Shown: in pieces, positions 23,000-34,601 of the stretch
How the letters are laid out: every line of letters begins with the position of its first letter
Position numbering within the stretch: the stretch's first letter is position 1
Assembly: GCF_933775445.1 (NCBI RefSeq)
Contig: NC_065874.1
Span: 19,053,001 to 19,117,000, forward strand
Source of the DNA: Argentina anserina
Lineage: Eukaryota; Streptophyta; Magnoliopsida; Rosales; Rosaceae
Direction: 5' to 3'
Length of the DNA stretch: 64,000 bases
Made by a program: the position numbers and the translations under genes
Notes under the pieces: model-generated
Databases searched by the model: none
Told to the model about the DNA's origin: nothing
The model's input: the letters and a program-made list of their open reading frames with translations, nothing else

Positions 23000-23130
23000 G
23001 GATACAAACTATGTGGAGCTCCCTTTTCTTCTCTTTTCATCCTTTTCTTTTTCGCTCGGCGGGTCTCGTAATTTCTCTTTTAATCACAGTGGCTTTAAAG
23101 TCAATTCATGAAAGATCGTAAAATTTACAT

Positions 23131-23942
23131 GGCAAAATTACAAAAATGGTACATGAACTATCCTCCACTAATAATTAAGAGTATTCAATTTTTATATCTA
23201 TAACGTTAGTACATGAACTATTGAATTCGAACAACTTTTCTTACATCTATGTTAGCTCATTGTGACAGCCATGCCATTACTAAAAATATGAAGAGTAGAG
23301 TGGTATTTACATAATCTTAATCTTAACCTTATTTGATGCACTGACATGCAAAAAAGTCATATATATATATATATATCTCATGACAAAATCAAGCCAAGAA
23401 AAAAAAGAGGCTTTGATAACAAGTAGATGAGGGAATAATTGAATAAATACAGAGTGAATAGAAGAAGGAGATCAATGGTAGTTGATGACGCACTCACCAT
23501 ATTCAATAATGGAGACATAGGTTCAATAGTCAAATTTATTATATTTAGAGTTTCTGGTTTGGGTGGGAGGTGAATGGTGTTGAAGACTTAATAGATAAAT
23601 ACCACAATTAGGATTTACCATGGAGGAAAGATCCTTGTGAATATGCAGTATATGGGGAAGAAGTTATGCCTCTGGACGGGGCTAAGTGGCTAACCCAGAC
23701 AAGCTGGAAGCAATATCAGTAAGGAATAAGGGTTTAGCATAACAAAATGATGGGAAAATGGGAATAGACGAAACTATTCTTTGTAGATATGTCATGTGAT
23801 GGTAAGTTAACGGTGAGCTAATGGAAATGTACCAAAAATGGTTCGAATTCGATAGTTCATGTACTAATGTTGTAGAAACGAAAGTTGAGTACCCTTAATT
23901 ATTAGTGGACAATAGTTCATGTACCATTCTTGAAATTTTGCC
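23131..23942. mobile_element. Mutator-like MITE with 9-bp TSD
   Basis: The left end GGCAAAATTACAAAAATGGT and the right end GGCAAAATTTCAAGAATGGT (reverse strand) are long inverted repeats that continue through ACATGAACTAT and the ACTAATAATTAAG block. AATTTACAT flanks both sides (23122-23130, 23943-23951), the 9-bp duplication typical of MULEs. It is 812 bp with no transposase. It sits 132 bp upstream of the DnaJ gene start codon and may be in its promoter region. Confidence 0.92.
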
Positions 23943-24494
23943 AATTTACATAAAAATAACTCACAGCCATGTCAAAAGGTTTATGTAATGATGTTCCTAA
24001 ACATAAAACTGTGTTCCAAACCCCAACTCTTACCAAAACATTTCTTCTCCTTTCACCTAGGGCACCTCAAATGTCGGGGAACTATGTAGCTCTACAAAAC
24101 TTGTTTTCAATTCGTAACTCTACCATTCGTAACATGATATATCAATATATATATAAAGGCAACCTTCCTGATCTAGATCTGAATATATACAAGGGAAACT
24201 ATGGTATGCATTGGAAAAGTTGGGAGGCTCTCGGTTTGTCTAAGGAGGAGGGAGGCATTGGTTTTAGGTGTATGGCTGATTTCAATACTGCACTCCTAGC
24301 TAAGCAAGGTTGGTGTATCTTACAAAATCTGAATGCTCTTTGGGTAAATTTTTTAAAAAGCAGATACTTTCCGAATTGTTCTTTCCTTGAAGCTTCGAAG
24401 GGTGCATCTCCTTCTTAGGTTTGGTCGAGTTTGTTACATGGAAAATCTTTGTTATCCTCTGGAACTTGTTGGAAAATTGGTAATGGTGCCTCTG

Positions 24495-26464
24495 TGTTGG
24501 TTGAATCACTTAAGTATGATTATGTGTATTTATGGGTGAAACTACATACTCCCAAGTATAGGAGGTCAAGTTTTAGTAAGGGAAAGTGTAGAGTATCGTA
24601 CCCAAGGGATTGGGGGAAACTCAACTCTAACTAGATTTTCGCAAGAAAAACTAGAAAAACATGCATTCTAACTTTTTACAAGTTCACAACCTTAGCCCTT
24701 TGGAAGCTAAGAATCATGGAGATGGTATTAACAAGTGGTAGTGAATCGACTTGGTTGATTTTAGAATTAAGCTAAGTAAACTAATTCTTGCACTAAAACA
24801 ACAAAGAAATGTAAATGTAGAGATAGAATCAAAAGAGGAGTAGAGACTTAGGCATTGCACCTAGCCTTACTCATGCACAAATGTAACTCAAGATTAATGC
24901 ATAACATGTTTGACAAACTTCCCCCTAGTGCTTTGGTGAAGCTACCAAGAAACTAACTAATCATGTAATTTAACAAAGTCTTTTGGAGCCAAATTAAATC
25001 ACAAAACCTTAGTCCCAATTATATTACCTTATAATACAAGTGGGCTATGTACCACAAGCATAACACCCCCTTAGAGTAATTACACTCATGGAACAAGCAT
25101 TAAGTTCATGGTAAGAAATTCAAGCAACTTAGTATTTCCCGTAAGAAACACTAAGCCACCACCTAAAGGCTACCCATGCTCACGGATTCAAGAAGTTGTC
25201 AAGTTCAAGTTCCGATTCATTAATTACCTAAACATGTTTCTAGGTGACAAAACTAGTAACACATTTAGTAAGCATTTTAAGTGTAGAAGCCCATAGATTC
25301 AACATGCATCAACATCAATTAAAAGTAAAATGAATTCATTAGCACATGAGTTTGGCTAGGGCTAGCCTAGCCTCAAATCCAACTACTCACAACCCATTAA
25401 ATACAACAACCCTTGAAAATGAAATACATCAAAAGAGAAGTAGAGTAAAGAGAGAAGAGATTACCAAGGGTTTGGTACAAATGATACCAAACCGTACCTC
25501 TAAAGGTTTACTACCCACAAAGATGTAATAAGAAAGAAAATGCTTCTAAGTATGGTATTAATGGGTTCTAACAAAAGAAGAACTCCATGAACACCATACT
25601 TTATCCACACAATCTAGGAACAAAGAACAAGGGTTGAGAAAGAGTATGAGTAGAGGATAAAGAGAGTGAAGTGACCCAAATCTATGAAACAAGTTTGTGA
25701 TTGATCAAGGGTGTAAAGGATCTTTAGTTTTTGGTGAAAACTCAAGACACTTTACACTTTTCTTTGCACAACTTGATATCTATGACTTAGGCCTAAGAAA
25801 ACTATGTTAAAACTATGGAAAATATGAAGTTTTGATGGAGTTTTAGTGTGGTGAAGGAGAATGCACGAATTTGTGAAGAATGAGGGTATTTAAAGGCCTT
25901 AAGGTCACAAATGAATGGTGGAGATGTAAGGGGATGAATGGTTAGATATGGTGGACAAATGTAGAAGCACAAATTGTGGATCTTGTTCTTGAAATGGTCC
26001 CCTTCATTTGTCTTCTTCTATTTTAAATTTAAATCCCCAATTCATGGAGCACAAATTGTGGATCATGTTCTTGAAATTGTCTCCTTCATTTGTCTTCTTC
26101 TATTTTGAATTTAAATTGTAAATTAAAATTTACAATCCATAATTCACCAATATGCTTCATTGACTTATTAACTTTAACCACCACCATTTCCGGCAACCAC
26201 CTTCTCATCGCCGGAGTTTAACCGGCATTTTCCGGCGTTAACTTTTATTTTCTTATGAAATCTCCACATTTGCTCTTTTTGGCTTGAAACTTTCACCCGA
26301 GTCCATAATGTGCGCTAAATCCACTCTTCTTGACGTGTTTCCGATCATTTGCACATTTTCCTAGCATGAGTAGGAAACGTAAAAAGAAATAAATAAATAT
26401 ACAAAAATATAAAGCAAAAGAATAAGAATAAGGCAAACATTACTAGGTTAATATTAATCTAACA
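24495..26464. mobile_element. Solo LTR, 1.97 kb, inserted in the LINE
   Basis: The insert begins TGTTGGTTGAATC and ends ATTAATCTAACA, with inverted TGTTRG-type ends, and is flanked by CTCTG at 24490-24494 and 26465-26469. Without it and one TSD the LINE reads KIGNGASVDIWRDNW. Orientation is probably reverse: on that strand the TTGGGTACGATACTC block typical near the 3' side of gypsy LTRs comes late. No gag or pol is present, so it is a solo LTR. A direct repeat of about 81 bp lies at 25967-26110. Confidence 0.9.
25967..26110. repeat. Two-copy 81-bp direct repeat inside the solo LTR
   Basis: GCACAAATTGTGGATCTTGT... at 25967 recurs at about 26048 with few changes, including the shared ATTTGTCTTCTTCTATTTT. 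It is a small tandem duplication in the LTR. Confidence 0.8.
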
Positions 26465-27582
26465 CTCTGTTGATATTTGGAGAGACAATTGGATTTCCTG
26501 TTGCTCTTCCATGAATTTGCGAGAGCATATTCCTCTCTACTCTCAAGCTCGTGTTGTAAGTGATATCATTGATAGAGCTTCTGATTCTTGGAACCTCTAT
26601 AGGATTGACCAATATATTCCTGCAACTGTCCTTAATGCGATTAAGGCCACTAGCTTTGGTCTTCAAAATGCTTCAGATTGCTTAATTTGGAAGGAGTCTA
26701 ACTCTGGTAGTTATTCTGTTAGGAGTGGTTTATGAGTATGCATGTGGGTTGCGTGACTCTAATTATAATGTTCAGAACATCATTCTTGGTCGATTCCCTC
26801 TGATTTCTGGAAGTTCATTTGGATGATAAAAACCCTCCCAAAAATTAAATTATTTTTGTGGAAAGCGATCTCTCCTTCCGATCAATGCTACAAGATTCAA
26901 GAGACATATTGCTGAGACTCCTCTCTGTTTCATTTGCAACATGTTTGATGAATCTTTTGAACATGTCGCATTTCTGTGTCCGTGGGCTCAAATGGTCTAG
27001 GTTGCTCATCATTTCTCTTACAGAATCAACACTCAAGCTTTTACTTCTTTTTTCCATTGGTGTCAGGCCTTGCGTTCTGATCGAAGGGATAATCAAGACT
27101 AATTTTGTCTTCTTCACCCATATGTCTTTTCTGGTTTGGCATATCTGGAAGAATAGATGTGCTTTTATTTTCGAACACAAAGTTCATGATCCTGTTCAAG
27201 TAGCTATGTCGGCTTATAATGCAGCCCTGGAGTTTTTGTCGGTCCCTCAGCTCCTCAAGAATCCTAGTCATGTTAAGAACTGTTTGAATGTGGATAGTAA
27301 TCATCATTGGTCTACTCCTAAGGCTAGTTATTTCAAGTTAAATGCTGATGCTTCTTGAGACAAGAATTCTTTAAGTTGTGGTCTCGCAGTTGTGGCAAGA
27401 GATTCTAATGGTGTGATGATTGGTGGTTTGTCTTCTTCTTCGGTTGCTCCATCAGCAATTGCGGCTGAAGCTAAAGCCATTGATCTTGGAATCTCTCTTG
27501 CCAAACTTCTCTCCCTCCATTCTTTTACTATGGAGTCAGACTGTTTGAGTTTGATTTCGGCCTTTTTAAATCCACTTTCGCT

Positions 27583-28010
27583 CAGTGGCGGATCCAAGAT
27601 TTCACGATAGAGTGGGTTTGAAAATTTTTCATGTTCATCAAAATGATTAGAACTCAATATATACCTAAGAAAAAAAACATTAGAAACCATTCAAATTATA
27701 CATGCACTAAGATGCAAATATAAGAACCCATTCAAAAATATTGGATAACCAATCATTAGAAGGTATTTAAAAATATATTATATAATCAATCATTAGGAAG
27801 AAAATTTTAGAAAATAAAGAAAAAAAAAATTTAAGAAAAAAAAGAAATTGCTCGGACTCGAAGTCGAACCTTAGCGGTTTAGATGCAAGTTTCAATACTT
27901 ACCAAGCCTGTCAGATTTTTAAATACACATTATCCATATACTAACAAATTTATTTGATAAATCTCGGTTGGGCTTGAGCCCACCCAACCATCAACGTAGA
28001 TCCGCGCCTG
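27583..28010. mobile_element. hAT-type MITE with 8-bp TSD
   Basis: The ends are CAGTGGCGGATCCAAG and, on the reverse strand, CAGGCGCGGATCTACG, imperfect inverted repeats. CTTTCGCT flanks both sides (27575-27582, 28011-28018), an 8-bp TSD as for hAT elements. It is 428 bp, without a gene, and carries the GGGCTTGAGCCCACCCAA block common in this plant repeat type. It interrupts the RNase H part of the LINE. Confidence 0.9.
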
Positions 28011-29253
28011 CTTTCGCTAGTGGATGGTAAGCTGATAACCTGGTTTCTTCAATTAGGCTAAAAGTGACTTCTTTTGAGTGAATTTCTTGGCTTTGGACTA
28101 GCAGAAGAGCAAATGCAGCCGCTGATCTTGTTGCTGCCATGTCTCTGAAAAAAGTGTGTCCGGTTGATTGGGTTTCAAACCCTCCCAGCTCACTTTTGAA
28201 TATCCTCTTGTTTGATGCAGCGGCTCCTCCCCCTTGAGTGGATAGCTTCTTCATCTAGTAGTGTTTCTTCTTTTTCCTTTTTTCAGTTTGTTTTTTTTTT
28301 TGTTTCTTGCTTTGGTAGTTTTGTTTCTCGGTTGTTTGGCTTTCCTCCTTTGATGTTTCTTTCTATGAAATTATCATTACTACAAAAAAAGGAACGATAT
28401 TCACCTGTCTTTTTCAAGATTGTCGGTGCTGCTGAATTTGTCATCTCGACATTATCCACGTCACAGCATCACCATCATTTCTAAACAAGAGCACAAGAAC
28501 TGCCTCCTCCCTTCGAAAAACTCAAACTCACCAAACCAAATCAAGTCTAGACCTTCAGTCTGATCGCATCATTAGACTAATCTAAAGTACTTCCAGACCG
28601 CATAGCTAACTGAGCTAAAGTATGAGTGACCACATTCACTTTTTCCGGTTAACAAAACCAACCTAGAAGAAGGTAATTGTTGTAGAGGTGGCAAATGGGC
28701 CCAAAAGCCCGAGCCCGGCCCGGACTCGGCACATTAAAAATCGGCTCGGCCCGACCCGGTCCGAACCCGTTATTGTAATGAGTCAGGTCAGGCCGAGATA
28801 TTTTGGCACATGGGCCCGGCACGGCCCGAGCCCATTTTTAGACCAACACGACCCGAGCACGATAAATTCATGGGCCGGCCCGTTAAACACATAATTTTAT
28901 ATTATTTATATCAATATTTAAACAATTATCATTATTAAACTCGAATATTATACTTTTTAAATTAAAATTTATTGATAATTTCATTATTTTAAATTTTTTT
29001 CACAAATATTATCAAAATAGTGAATCGAACGTCATTGTTTTGAGATACGTAACGTTCTAAAAATAAGATTATGAAATGTGTTGCAGTTTTATTTATTTTA
29101 CTATTCTAAATAGTTATATAAAACAAATATTCAAAGTACATAGTATTTTTTTTATTGTGTCATATAATGCTAATGGGCCGGGTTGGCTCGCTTTTTAGCC
29201 CAGCACGGGCCTAACCCGACATGGGCCGTGGGCTGGGCCGGGCTTAATATTTA

Positions 29254-31598
29254 GGGGTTCTTATAAAAAACTCCATTTTCACTTATGAAATTAAAAAATA
29301 GTCAAGTGAGTTTTCCAAATTAGAATTTAGTCACTCAATTAAAAATCTTATATTGTTGCCCTTGTTTTTCATAAAAATTACAAAAGTTGCCACCCATTCA
29401 CTTTCGTCACTTTCTCTCTCAGCAGAGCTGACCTGCAACCATGGAGGACGACGAAGGTTAGGGCTTCACGGCGGAGATCAGCTCCATGGAGGAGCAAGTG
29501 GTGGGCAAATAGGTTGTCGGCGTCAGAGGAGCCTTGTGATCTCAGAATAGGCCGTCAGCGTCGGAGGACCTAAAGGATTTTCTTGTCGATTTTGCGCCTA
29601 GGAAATGCGTTGTCATTCGCAGATTAGGGTAGATAGAGATGAGAACACAATGGGATTTGGTTGCAGTGGTGGCGTCGTTGCCGCTGTCGACAAAGTTTGT
29701 GATCAGAGAAGATGAAGATGGATTGGATCCCATGAGAAATGCCTAGATATGAGCAAATGATGGTGAAGGGTGGCCAGAGCAATCAATTTGGGTAGTCTTT
29801 TTTCTTGAAGATGGTGAGCTGGTGGCAGCAGAGGAGGTCATAACGACAGAGGAGGTCGGATGGCTGGTTTTGACATGGGTGCCCAAATGATTTTGTTTTT
29901 TAGAAAATTGATGTCACACTACTTGTCATATTACCTATCACACTACCTGTCACAGCAAAAAGTTAGTGTGACTGGTAGTGTGGTTGTGGTGTGACATCAC
30001 ATTAATATCGATATTTGGATCGTATGAGTTGATTCAAGAAGTTCAAGATCACATAATTGTAAACAAATGTACGTTAATTCTAGTCATTCTTCTTCTTCTT
30101 CATATTTTCACAACCTAGTCACATAAAACATTGTGACAACGGTTGTGACAGGTGGTGTGACAGAAAGTGTGACAGTGACAGTGACAGTGACAGTGGTTGT
30201 GATAGGTAGTGGGACAGTGGTTGTGACATGTATATAGTGTGATAGGATCTGTGATAGGTAGTGTGATAGGGGTTGTAAATTTTGACAGGTGTTGTGACAT
30301 GTAGTGTGATATTGGTTGTGCCAGAGGTTGTGACAGAGGTTGTGATAGAGGTTGTGACAGATAGTGTGACAAGAGTATTGACAAGAATTGTGACAGGTAG
30401 TGTGACATTGGTTGTGACAGGTAGTGTGATAGAAGTTGTGACAAGGGTTGTGACATAAGTTGTGATATGTAGTGTGACATGGGTTGTGACAAGGGCAATG
30501 TGTGTGACAGTGGTTGTGACAGTAAGTGTGACAGTTAGTGCAATAGGTAGTGTGATAGTGGTTGTGATAGGTAGTGGGACAGTGGTTGTGACATGTATAT
30601 AGTGTGATAGGTTTGTGACAGGTAGTGTGATAGGGTTTGTGACAGGTAGTGTGATAGGAGTTGTGACAAGGGTTGTGAGTTGTGACAGGTGTTGTGACAT
30701 GTAGTGTGATACTGGTTGTACCAGAGGTTGTGACAAAGGTTGTGATAGAGGTTGTGACAGATAGTGTGACAAGAGTATTGACAAGAGTTGTGACAGGTAG
30801 TGTGATAGTGGTTGTGACATGTAGTGTGATAGAAGTTGTGACAGGAGTTGTGACAGGTAGTGTGACAAGGGTTGTGACATGGGCAATGTGTGTGATAGTG
30901 GTTGTGACAGTAAGTGTGACAGTTAGTGTAATAGGTAGTGTGATAGTAGTTATGACAGGTAGTGTGACAGAGGTTGTGACAGTGGGTGTGACAATTAGTG
31001 TAAATAGATATTGTGACAGGTTCTGTGACAGTGGGTGTGATAGCAGTTGTGACAGTATGTGTGACAGTTAGTGTAAGAGGTAGTGTGATAGTGTCTGTGA
31101 CAGTGGTTGTGACAGTATGTGTGACTTGCCGAGAGATAATATGGAAATATGTGAAATTTTGTTAAAATTCAAATGAGATTGGTATAAATATGCTCAGAAT
31201 GAAGAGAATAGCTAGAATTAGGGAACCTTGTGCTTCGGTTTCGCCGGAATTGCTTGGAGCACCGCCATCGATGGTGGCAACCCTTTGTGATGGTTGTGGC
31301 ACCATGTACGATTAGTCGATTCGGAGTGGGAGTATATTAAATGAAAGAGGGGAGCAAGATTTTTCTAACAGTACAAATTTCGTCAAAATCTATCGGCGGA
31401 CAGAAAAGTTATGGCCGGAATTAAAAAAAGAAGGAAAAAAATAGTGAGAAACGGCAAAACAGTCCAGAAAATAATTTTAAAATGATTTTTTTTTTCTAAT
31501 TTCCACTTAAATCTGATCACTTTTATATAATTAATTCATAAGTAGTGATTTTTTTTTCTAATATAAGTTGATAGATTGTATCTTTTTATAATTTGCCC
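29254..31598. mobile_element. Mutator-like element nested in the hAT element
   Basis: TAATATTTA occurs at 29245-29253 and 31599-31607, a 9-bp TSD of the Mutator type. The ends are short inverted repeats: GGGGTTCTTATAAAAAAC and, on the reverse strand, GGGCAAATTATAAAAAGA. No MURA transposase is visible. Between about 29400 and 29900 lies GC-richer sequence with ATGGAGGACGACGAAGG and CTCCATGGAGGAGCAAGTGG, possibly a captured gene 5' end with stops, and 30118-31125 is a tandem repeat. It is a Pack-MULE candidate. Confidence 0.85.
30118..31125. repeat. One-kilobase degenerate TGTGACA minisatellite with higher-order period
   Basis: The forward strand is built from units such as GTTGTGACAGGTAGTGTGAC, with a basic 6- and 12-bp spacing. 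Longer blocks repeat at about 365-400 bp: GACAAGAGTATTGACAAGA occurs near 30369 and 30769, and GGGCAATGTGTGTGA near 30494 and 30882. Because stops are rare in such repeats, long frames appear on both strands (255 codons reverse, 129 codons forward); these are composition effects, not genes. Confidence 0.88.
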
Positions 31599-31724
31599 TA
31601 ATATTTAAGCAAATGACCCGTCCCGAGCCCGGCACGATAAATAAATGGGCCGGCCCGAGCACGGTTTTACCTCGTTTAAAATGGACCCGCCTGACCTCGC
31701 CTGTTTGCCACCTCTAAATTGTTG

Positions 31725-32154
31725 CATTCTCCACTTCAATTAAGAAAGCAAGAAACTGAGTGGAAAATAATGACCTTTTACTGATAAATAAACAAAAAAT
31801 CTCGATTAATATGGAGTAGAACTAGATTGATGCTTAGATTACCATCCTTCACAGTGTGAATTTTGCAACACTGAAATAAATATGTTATTACATTCCTAGT
31901 AAGTAAAAGGAGGAGAAAATATCTCAAATCAAAATAAAACGAGAAAGAAGAAAATAAAATGGTCACCATGTCCGTTCAAAGAAGAAGGGGGTGAGAAAAT
32001 TATAGTGGGGATGAGTAATTATTTTGTGTACCTGCCACACCACGTGACAATGTCATGTAGTTTTCTCAGTTAATTATATTACATCATGATATAATTAACA
32101 TGTACGCGGTGAAAATAATAAAAATTTATTTAGAGCAGGTGGAATATATAGCGA
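31725..32154. other. Intergenic, upstream of the conserved unknown gene
   Basis: AT-rich sequence with no gene or element ends that I can support. It probably contains the promoter of the gene beginning at 32300. Confidence 0.4.
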
Positions 32155-32166
32155 CTATATATAATG
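32155..32166 (+). promoter_or_regulatory. Candidate TATA box
   Basis: CTATATATAATG lies about 135-145 bp upstream of the likely ATG at 32300 and fits a TATA element followed by a 5' leader of roughly 100 bp. It was chosen by position and motif only. Confidence 0.45.
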
Positions 32167-32299
32167 CTTTGTCGGTGATGAGGGCAACAGAAAGGAGCGT
32201 GGGACCCCCGAGTTGAAACTTCAACACGAAACGCCGAAATCTTTAGTGTAGCCGTTAGACTCCTTCACACTTCCACGAGCTCTGTTGCTGCTCCTCATC

Positions 32300-33141
32300 A
32301 TGGATTTCTCCCACCACCACCACCACCTCTCCGACTCCGACGAAGACTCCGCCGTTGAAGACCTCCTCTCCCAAGCCAAAGACCACGTCCTCCTCGAGCA
32401 GCTCGCCGCCATTAACTGCTCCTCCTTCACCCACGATTCCGTCCTTCCCACCCACCTCGAGTCCCGCTTCTCCAAACTCAAGTCCTTCCCGGCCACCACC
32501 GCCCCCGCCACAACCACCGCTTCCTTCCGCCTCAAAGCCCAGATGAGCTAAAGGCTCCTCTTCCAGAAGCACAACTATCAGGGAATGTCTCGCCGCCTCT
32601 GAAATCGCCGGAGTTTTCACCGAAAAAGGTAGTGTCGTCGTCGAAGGCTTCGAAGCCAAAACCGAAACATGGGTCCGTTTCATCTGCCTCGAATTCTTCG
32701 AGTTCATCTCCAGAAAGTGCGACGTTCTCACCGGCCAAGCGAGTTTCAGGGAAGAAGCAGCGGTCTAAGTCGAAGTCGAAGTCAGGGTGGTTGTCTTCTC
32801 CGTTGGGCTCTTGCAATTCGTTGAGGGAGGACTCTCCTTCGCCGCCGAGGAAAGCCGGGTGCTTCTGGTGTTCCCCGAAGAGGAACAGTGCTTCGTCTCA
32901 GAGGAGGAGTAAGGAAAATGGGGGTATTGGAGGTGGGATTGGTCTCGATTTCAGCGATGACGATGAGCTCTTATCGGGTTTGGGAAGCTTTTCGAAGAAA
33001 GAGCAGAGCAAGATTCTGAAGAAGGCGATGAAGGAGGAAGAGAAGATCAGTAGGGAAGCTGAGAAAATTGTCAAGTGGGCTAAGCAAGAGTCGGCTAGGA
33101 TGAATGTCACAGGTATTGATGATGAACTTAGTGATTGCTGA
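32300..33141 (+). pseudogene. Conserved plant protein of unknown function, with an apparent frameshift
   Basis: The N-terminal part (ATG 32300 to stop 32551) reads MDFSHHHHHLSDSDEDSAVE, then LLSQAKDHVLLEQLAAINCS and LPTHLESRFSKLKSFP. The rest lies in another frame from about 32530 to 33141: PDELKAPLPEAQ, SPSPPRKAGCFWCSPKRNS, DDELLSGLGSFSKKEQSKIL, KKAMKEEEKISREAEKIVKW and a DDELSDC end. Both halves belong to one plant-specific protein type I have seen only as uncharacterised: an acidic start, a Ser-rich middle, a Pro-rich CFWCSPK motif and a C-terminal coiled coil. One base gained or two lost in about 32500-32550 joins them into some 280 residues. I see no splice signals that would do so. Either a recent mutation or an assembly error is possible; if the latter, the gene is intact. 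The start was chosen at MDFS rather than 15 bp upstream by family resemblance. Confidence 0.7.
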
Positions 33142-34485
33142 TCAGTAGTGTTACTAATATGGTAAATTAATAAATTTGGGTTTGATCGATAGAAGCTAAT
33201 TATGAAGTATAGGTGGATATCTGTTTGTTTGTGTGATCATAAAACATATATATAAGTAATGGTATACATGAAAGCTGTGTTATAAATGGCAAAGGTCCTT
33301 TTGAATCTGATATGTGCTTCATGAGTTCTGTTGGTGAAGAGTTTTTGTGTTTACATAGATGAGTAAAAATTTTACTAATTTGTTTTTTTTTCCAAGTTGA
33401 GAGAAGTTATGGGAGTTCATGAAGTTTACTAAATTACTGTATCTAATGTCTTAAGTTCTTAGTGTTCTGTATAGGGATTCTGGTTTTATGATTGAATTTG
33501 ATCTTAAAGTAATGCAATTATACTCCAGAGAGTATATAATTTTAAGTTTGGGCTATTTCAAGATATCCTTAATCCTTGATTCCTTGTAAAACCTAATACC
33601 AACAAAGTCTTACCCATCTCCATTAGTATTGCTATATTTGAAATATTATATTACCAAATTTTCAGGTAAATTGGATCTCCAAAAGAATTGCTAAATTTGA
33701 TATTCGCTAGATCGAATTGATAAATTTGTCAATTGACTCATCCATTACTAAAGAAATAGCTCAATATCCACTCTCCATGTGTCAAACTACGATTGATTTA
33801 ACAACTGTTGCTGGAGTAATATTGTTATATCAATTGCTACCCAAATTTTCAATTCAATATAGCAATTTGATAGATGCTAATGTTGGAGATGATGTTAAAT
33901 AAAAGTGTCCAATACTTCACTCTTCCTTAACTTTATTTTTCAAAAATTATATCGAACTCTTTTACTATATTAGAATTTACACATTTGGGTGGTCAGAAAA
34001 GTTGTCACTTCGATTAATTTTGATCTTCTTCATCTTATTGATTAATTTTGATCTTTCTTCATCTTATGTGAAAGGGTAATTCAATTGTATGATTTTCAAA
34101 AAACTATAAACTCATATACTAGATTACGGAAAGTACACATAACGACTCATCCTTAATTAAGGTCATTAGAAAGACTGAAAGAGTTGTAATTTAGAGAATT
34201 CTATCTTTTTAACAAAGAATGAAGCACATCCGAAATCACTGTTTAGGGTTTCGACCAAAAAAAAAATCACTATTGGTGCCTACGTAAGGCGCGCATATAG
34301 TACGAACTTATTTTTAGAGGAAATTTTTTGTAAAATTCCAAATTTAAAGTACAAAAGATACGGCCTAAACGGCTAAACCCAATGAAAGATAACGTCATCA
34401 ATTTCCTGAAAATTTACCCAAGTGACCAACCTAAAAACTGAAGATTGAAATATGTAAGTAATGTGACCCTTAGTCTAACTGATTA
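33142..34485. other. 3' flank and intergenic stretch
   Basis: The first few hundred bases are probably the 3' untranslated region of the preceding gene. Apart from a likely MITE (33613-33894), no coding or structural signal is supported. Confidence 0.4.
33613..33894. mobile_element. Possible Tourist-like (PIF/Harbinger) MITE
   Basis: TTA flanks both sides (33610-33612, 33895-33897). The ends CCCATCTCCATTAGTATTGC and, on the reverse strand, CATCATCTCCAACATTAGC are inverted with mismatches and an offset. Size (282 bp), AT-richness and TTA target fit a Tourist-type MITE, but the imperfect termini keep confidence low. Confidence 0.4.
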
Positions 34486-34601
34486 TCACCTACTCACCTT
34501 ATATATATGAGCAAAAGGTTTGACCTTCATAATGATATTTTCTACGTCCCAGACTTGAAAAGCAATCTCATCCGTTTTCGGAAGGAGGATGCGATCAAAA
34601 T

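Larger units (their letters stand above)
23969..28388 (+). mobile_element. Degenerate L1-type LINE, 3' part, split by two insertions
   Basis: Readable pieces in order are: the end of RT (HWKSWEALGLSKEEGGIGFR, LLAKQGWCILQ, FLKSRYFPNCSFLEASKG, 24180-24416); KIGNGASV near 24475, then IWRDNWIS after the solo LTR (26470-); the zinc-binding RT domain (PKIKLFLWKA, CPICNMFDESFEHVAFLCPW by frame joins, 26830-27000); RNase H (SCGLAVVARDSNGVMIGGL, IAAEAKAIDLGI, MESDCLSLISAFLNP, 27370-27575); and, after a hAT MITE, SRRANAAADLVAAM near 28100. An A-rich end ACAAAAAAA lies at about 28381-28388. Stops and frameshifts abound. I found no TSD, and the 5' end (endonuclease and most RT) is missing. Confidence 0.82.
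28683..31716. mobile_element. hAT-type non-autonomous element, itself interrupted by a MULE
   Basis: The termini are TAGAGGTGGCAAATGGGC and, on the reverse strand, TAGAGGTGGCAAACAGGC. AATTGTTG lies at 28675-28682 and again at 31717-31724, an 8-bp TSD. The hAT-derived parts (28683-29253 and 31608-31716, about 680 bp) carry the GGGCCGGCCCG-rich blocks common in this repeat family. No transposase is present. Everything between 29254 and 31598 is a second element. Confidence 0.92.

Noticed and set aside
30119..30886. Reverse-strand 255-codon frame rich in Thr, Leu, Val and Ser-Gln
   Set aside because: It is produced by the TGTGACA minisatellite; the other strand and another frame are open too, with no start context or family match.
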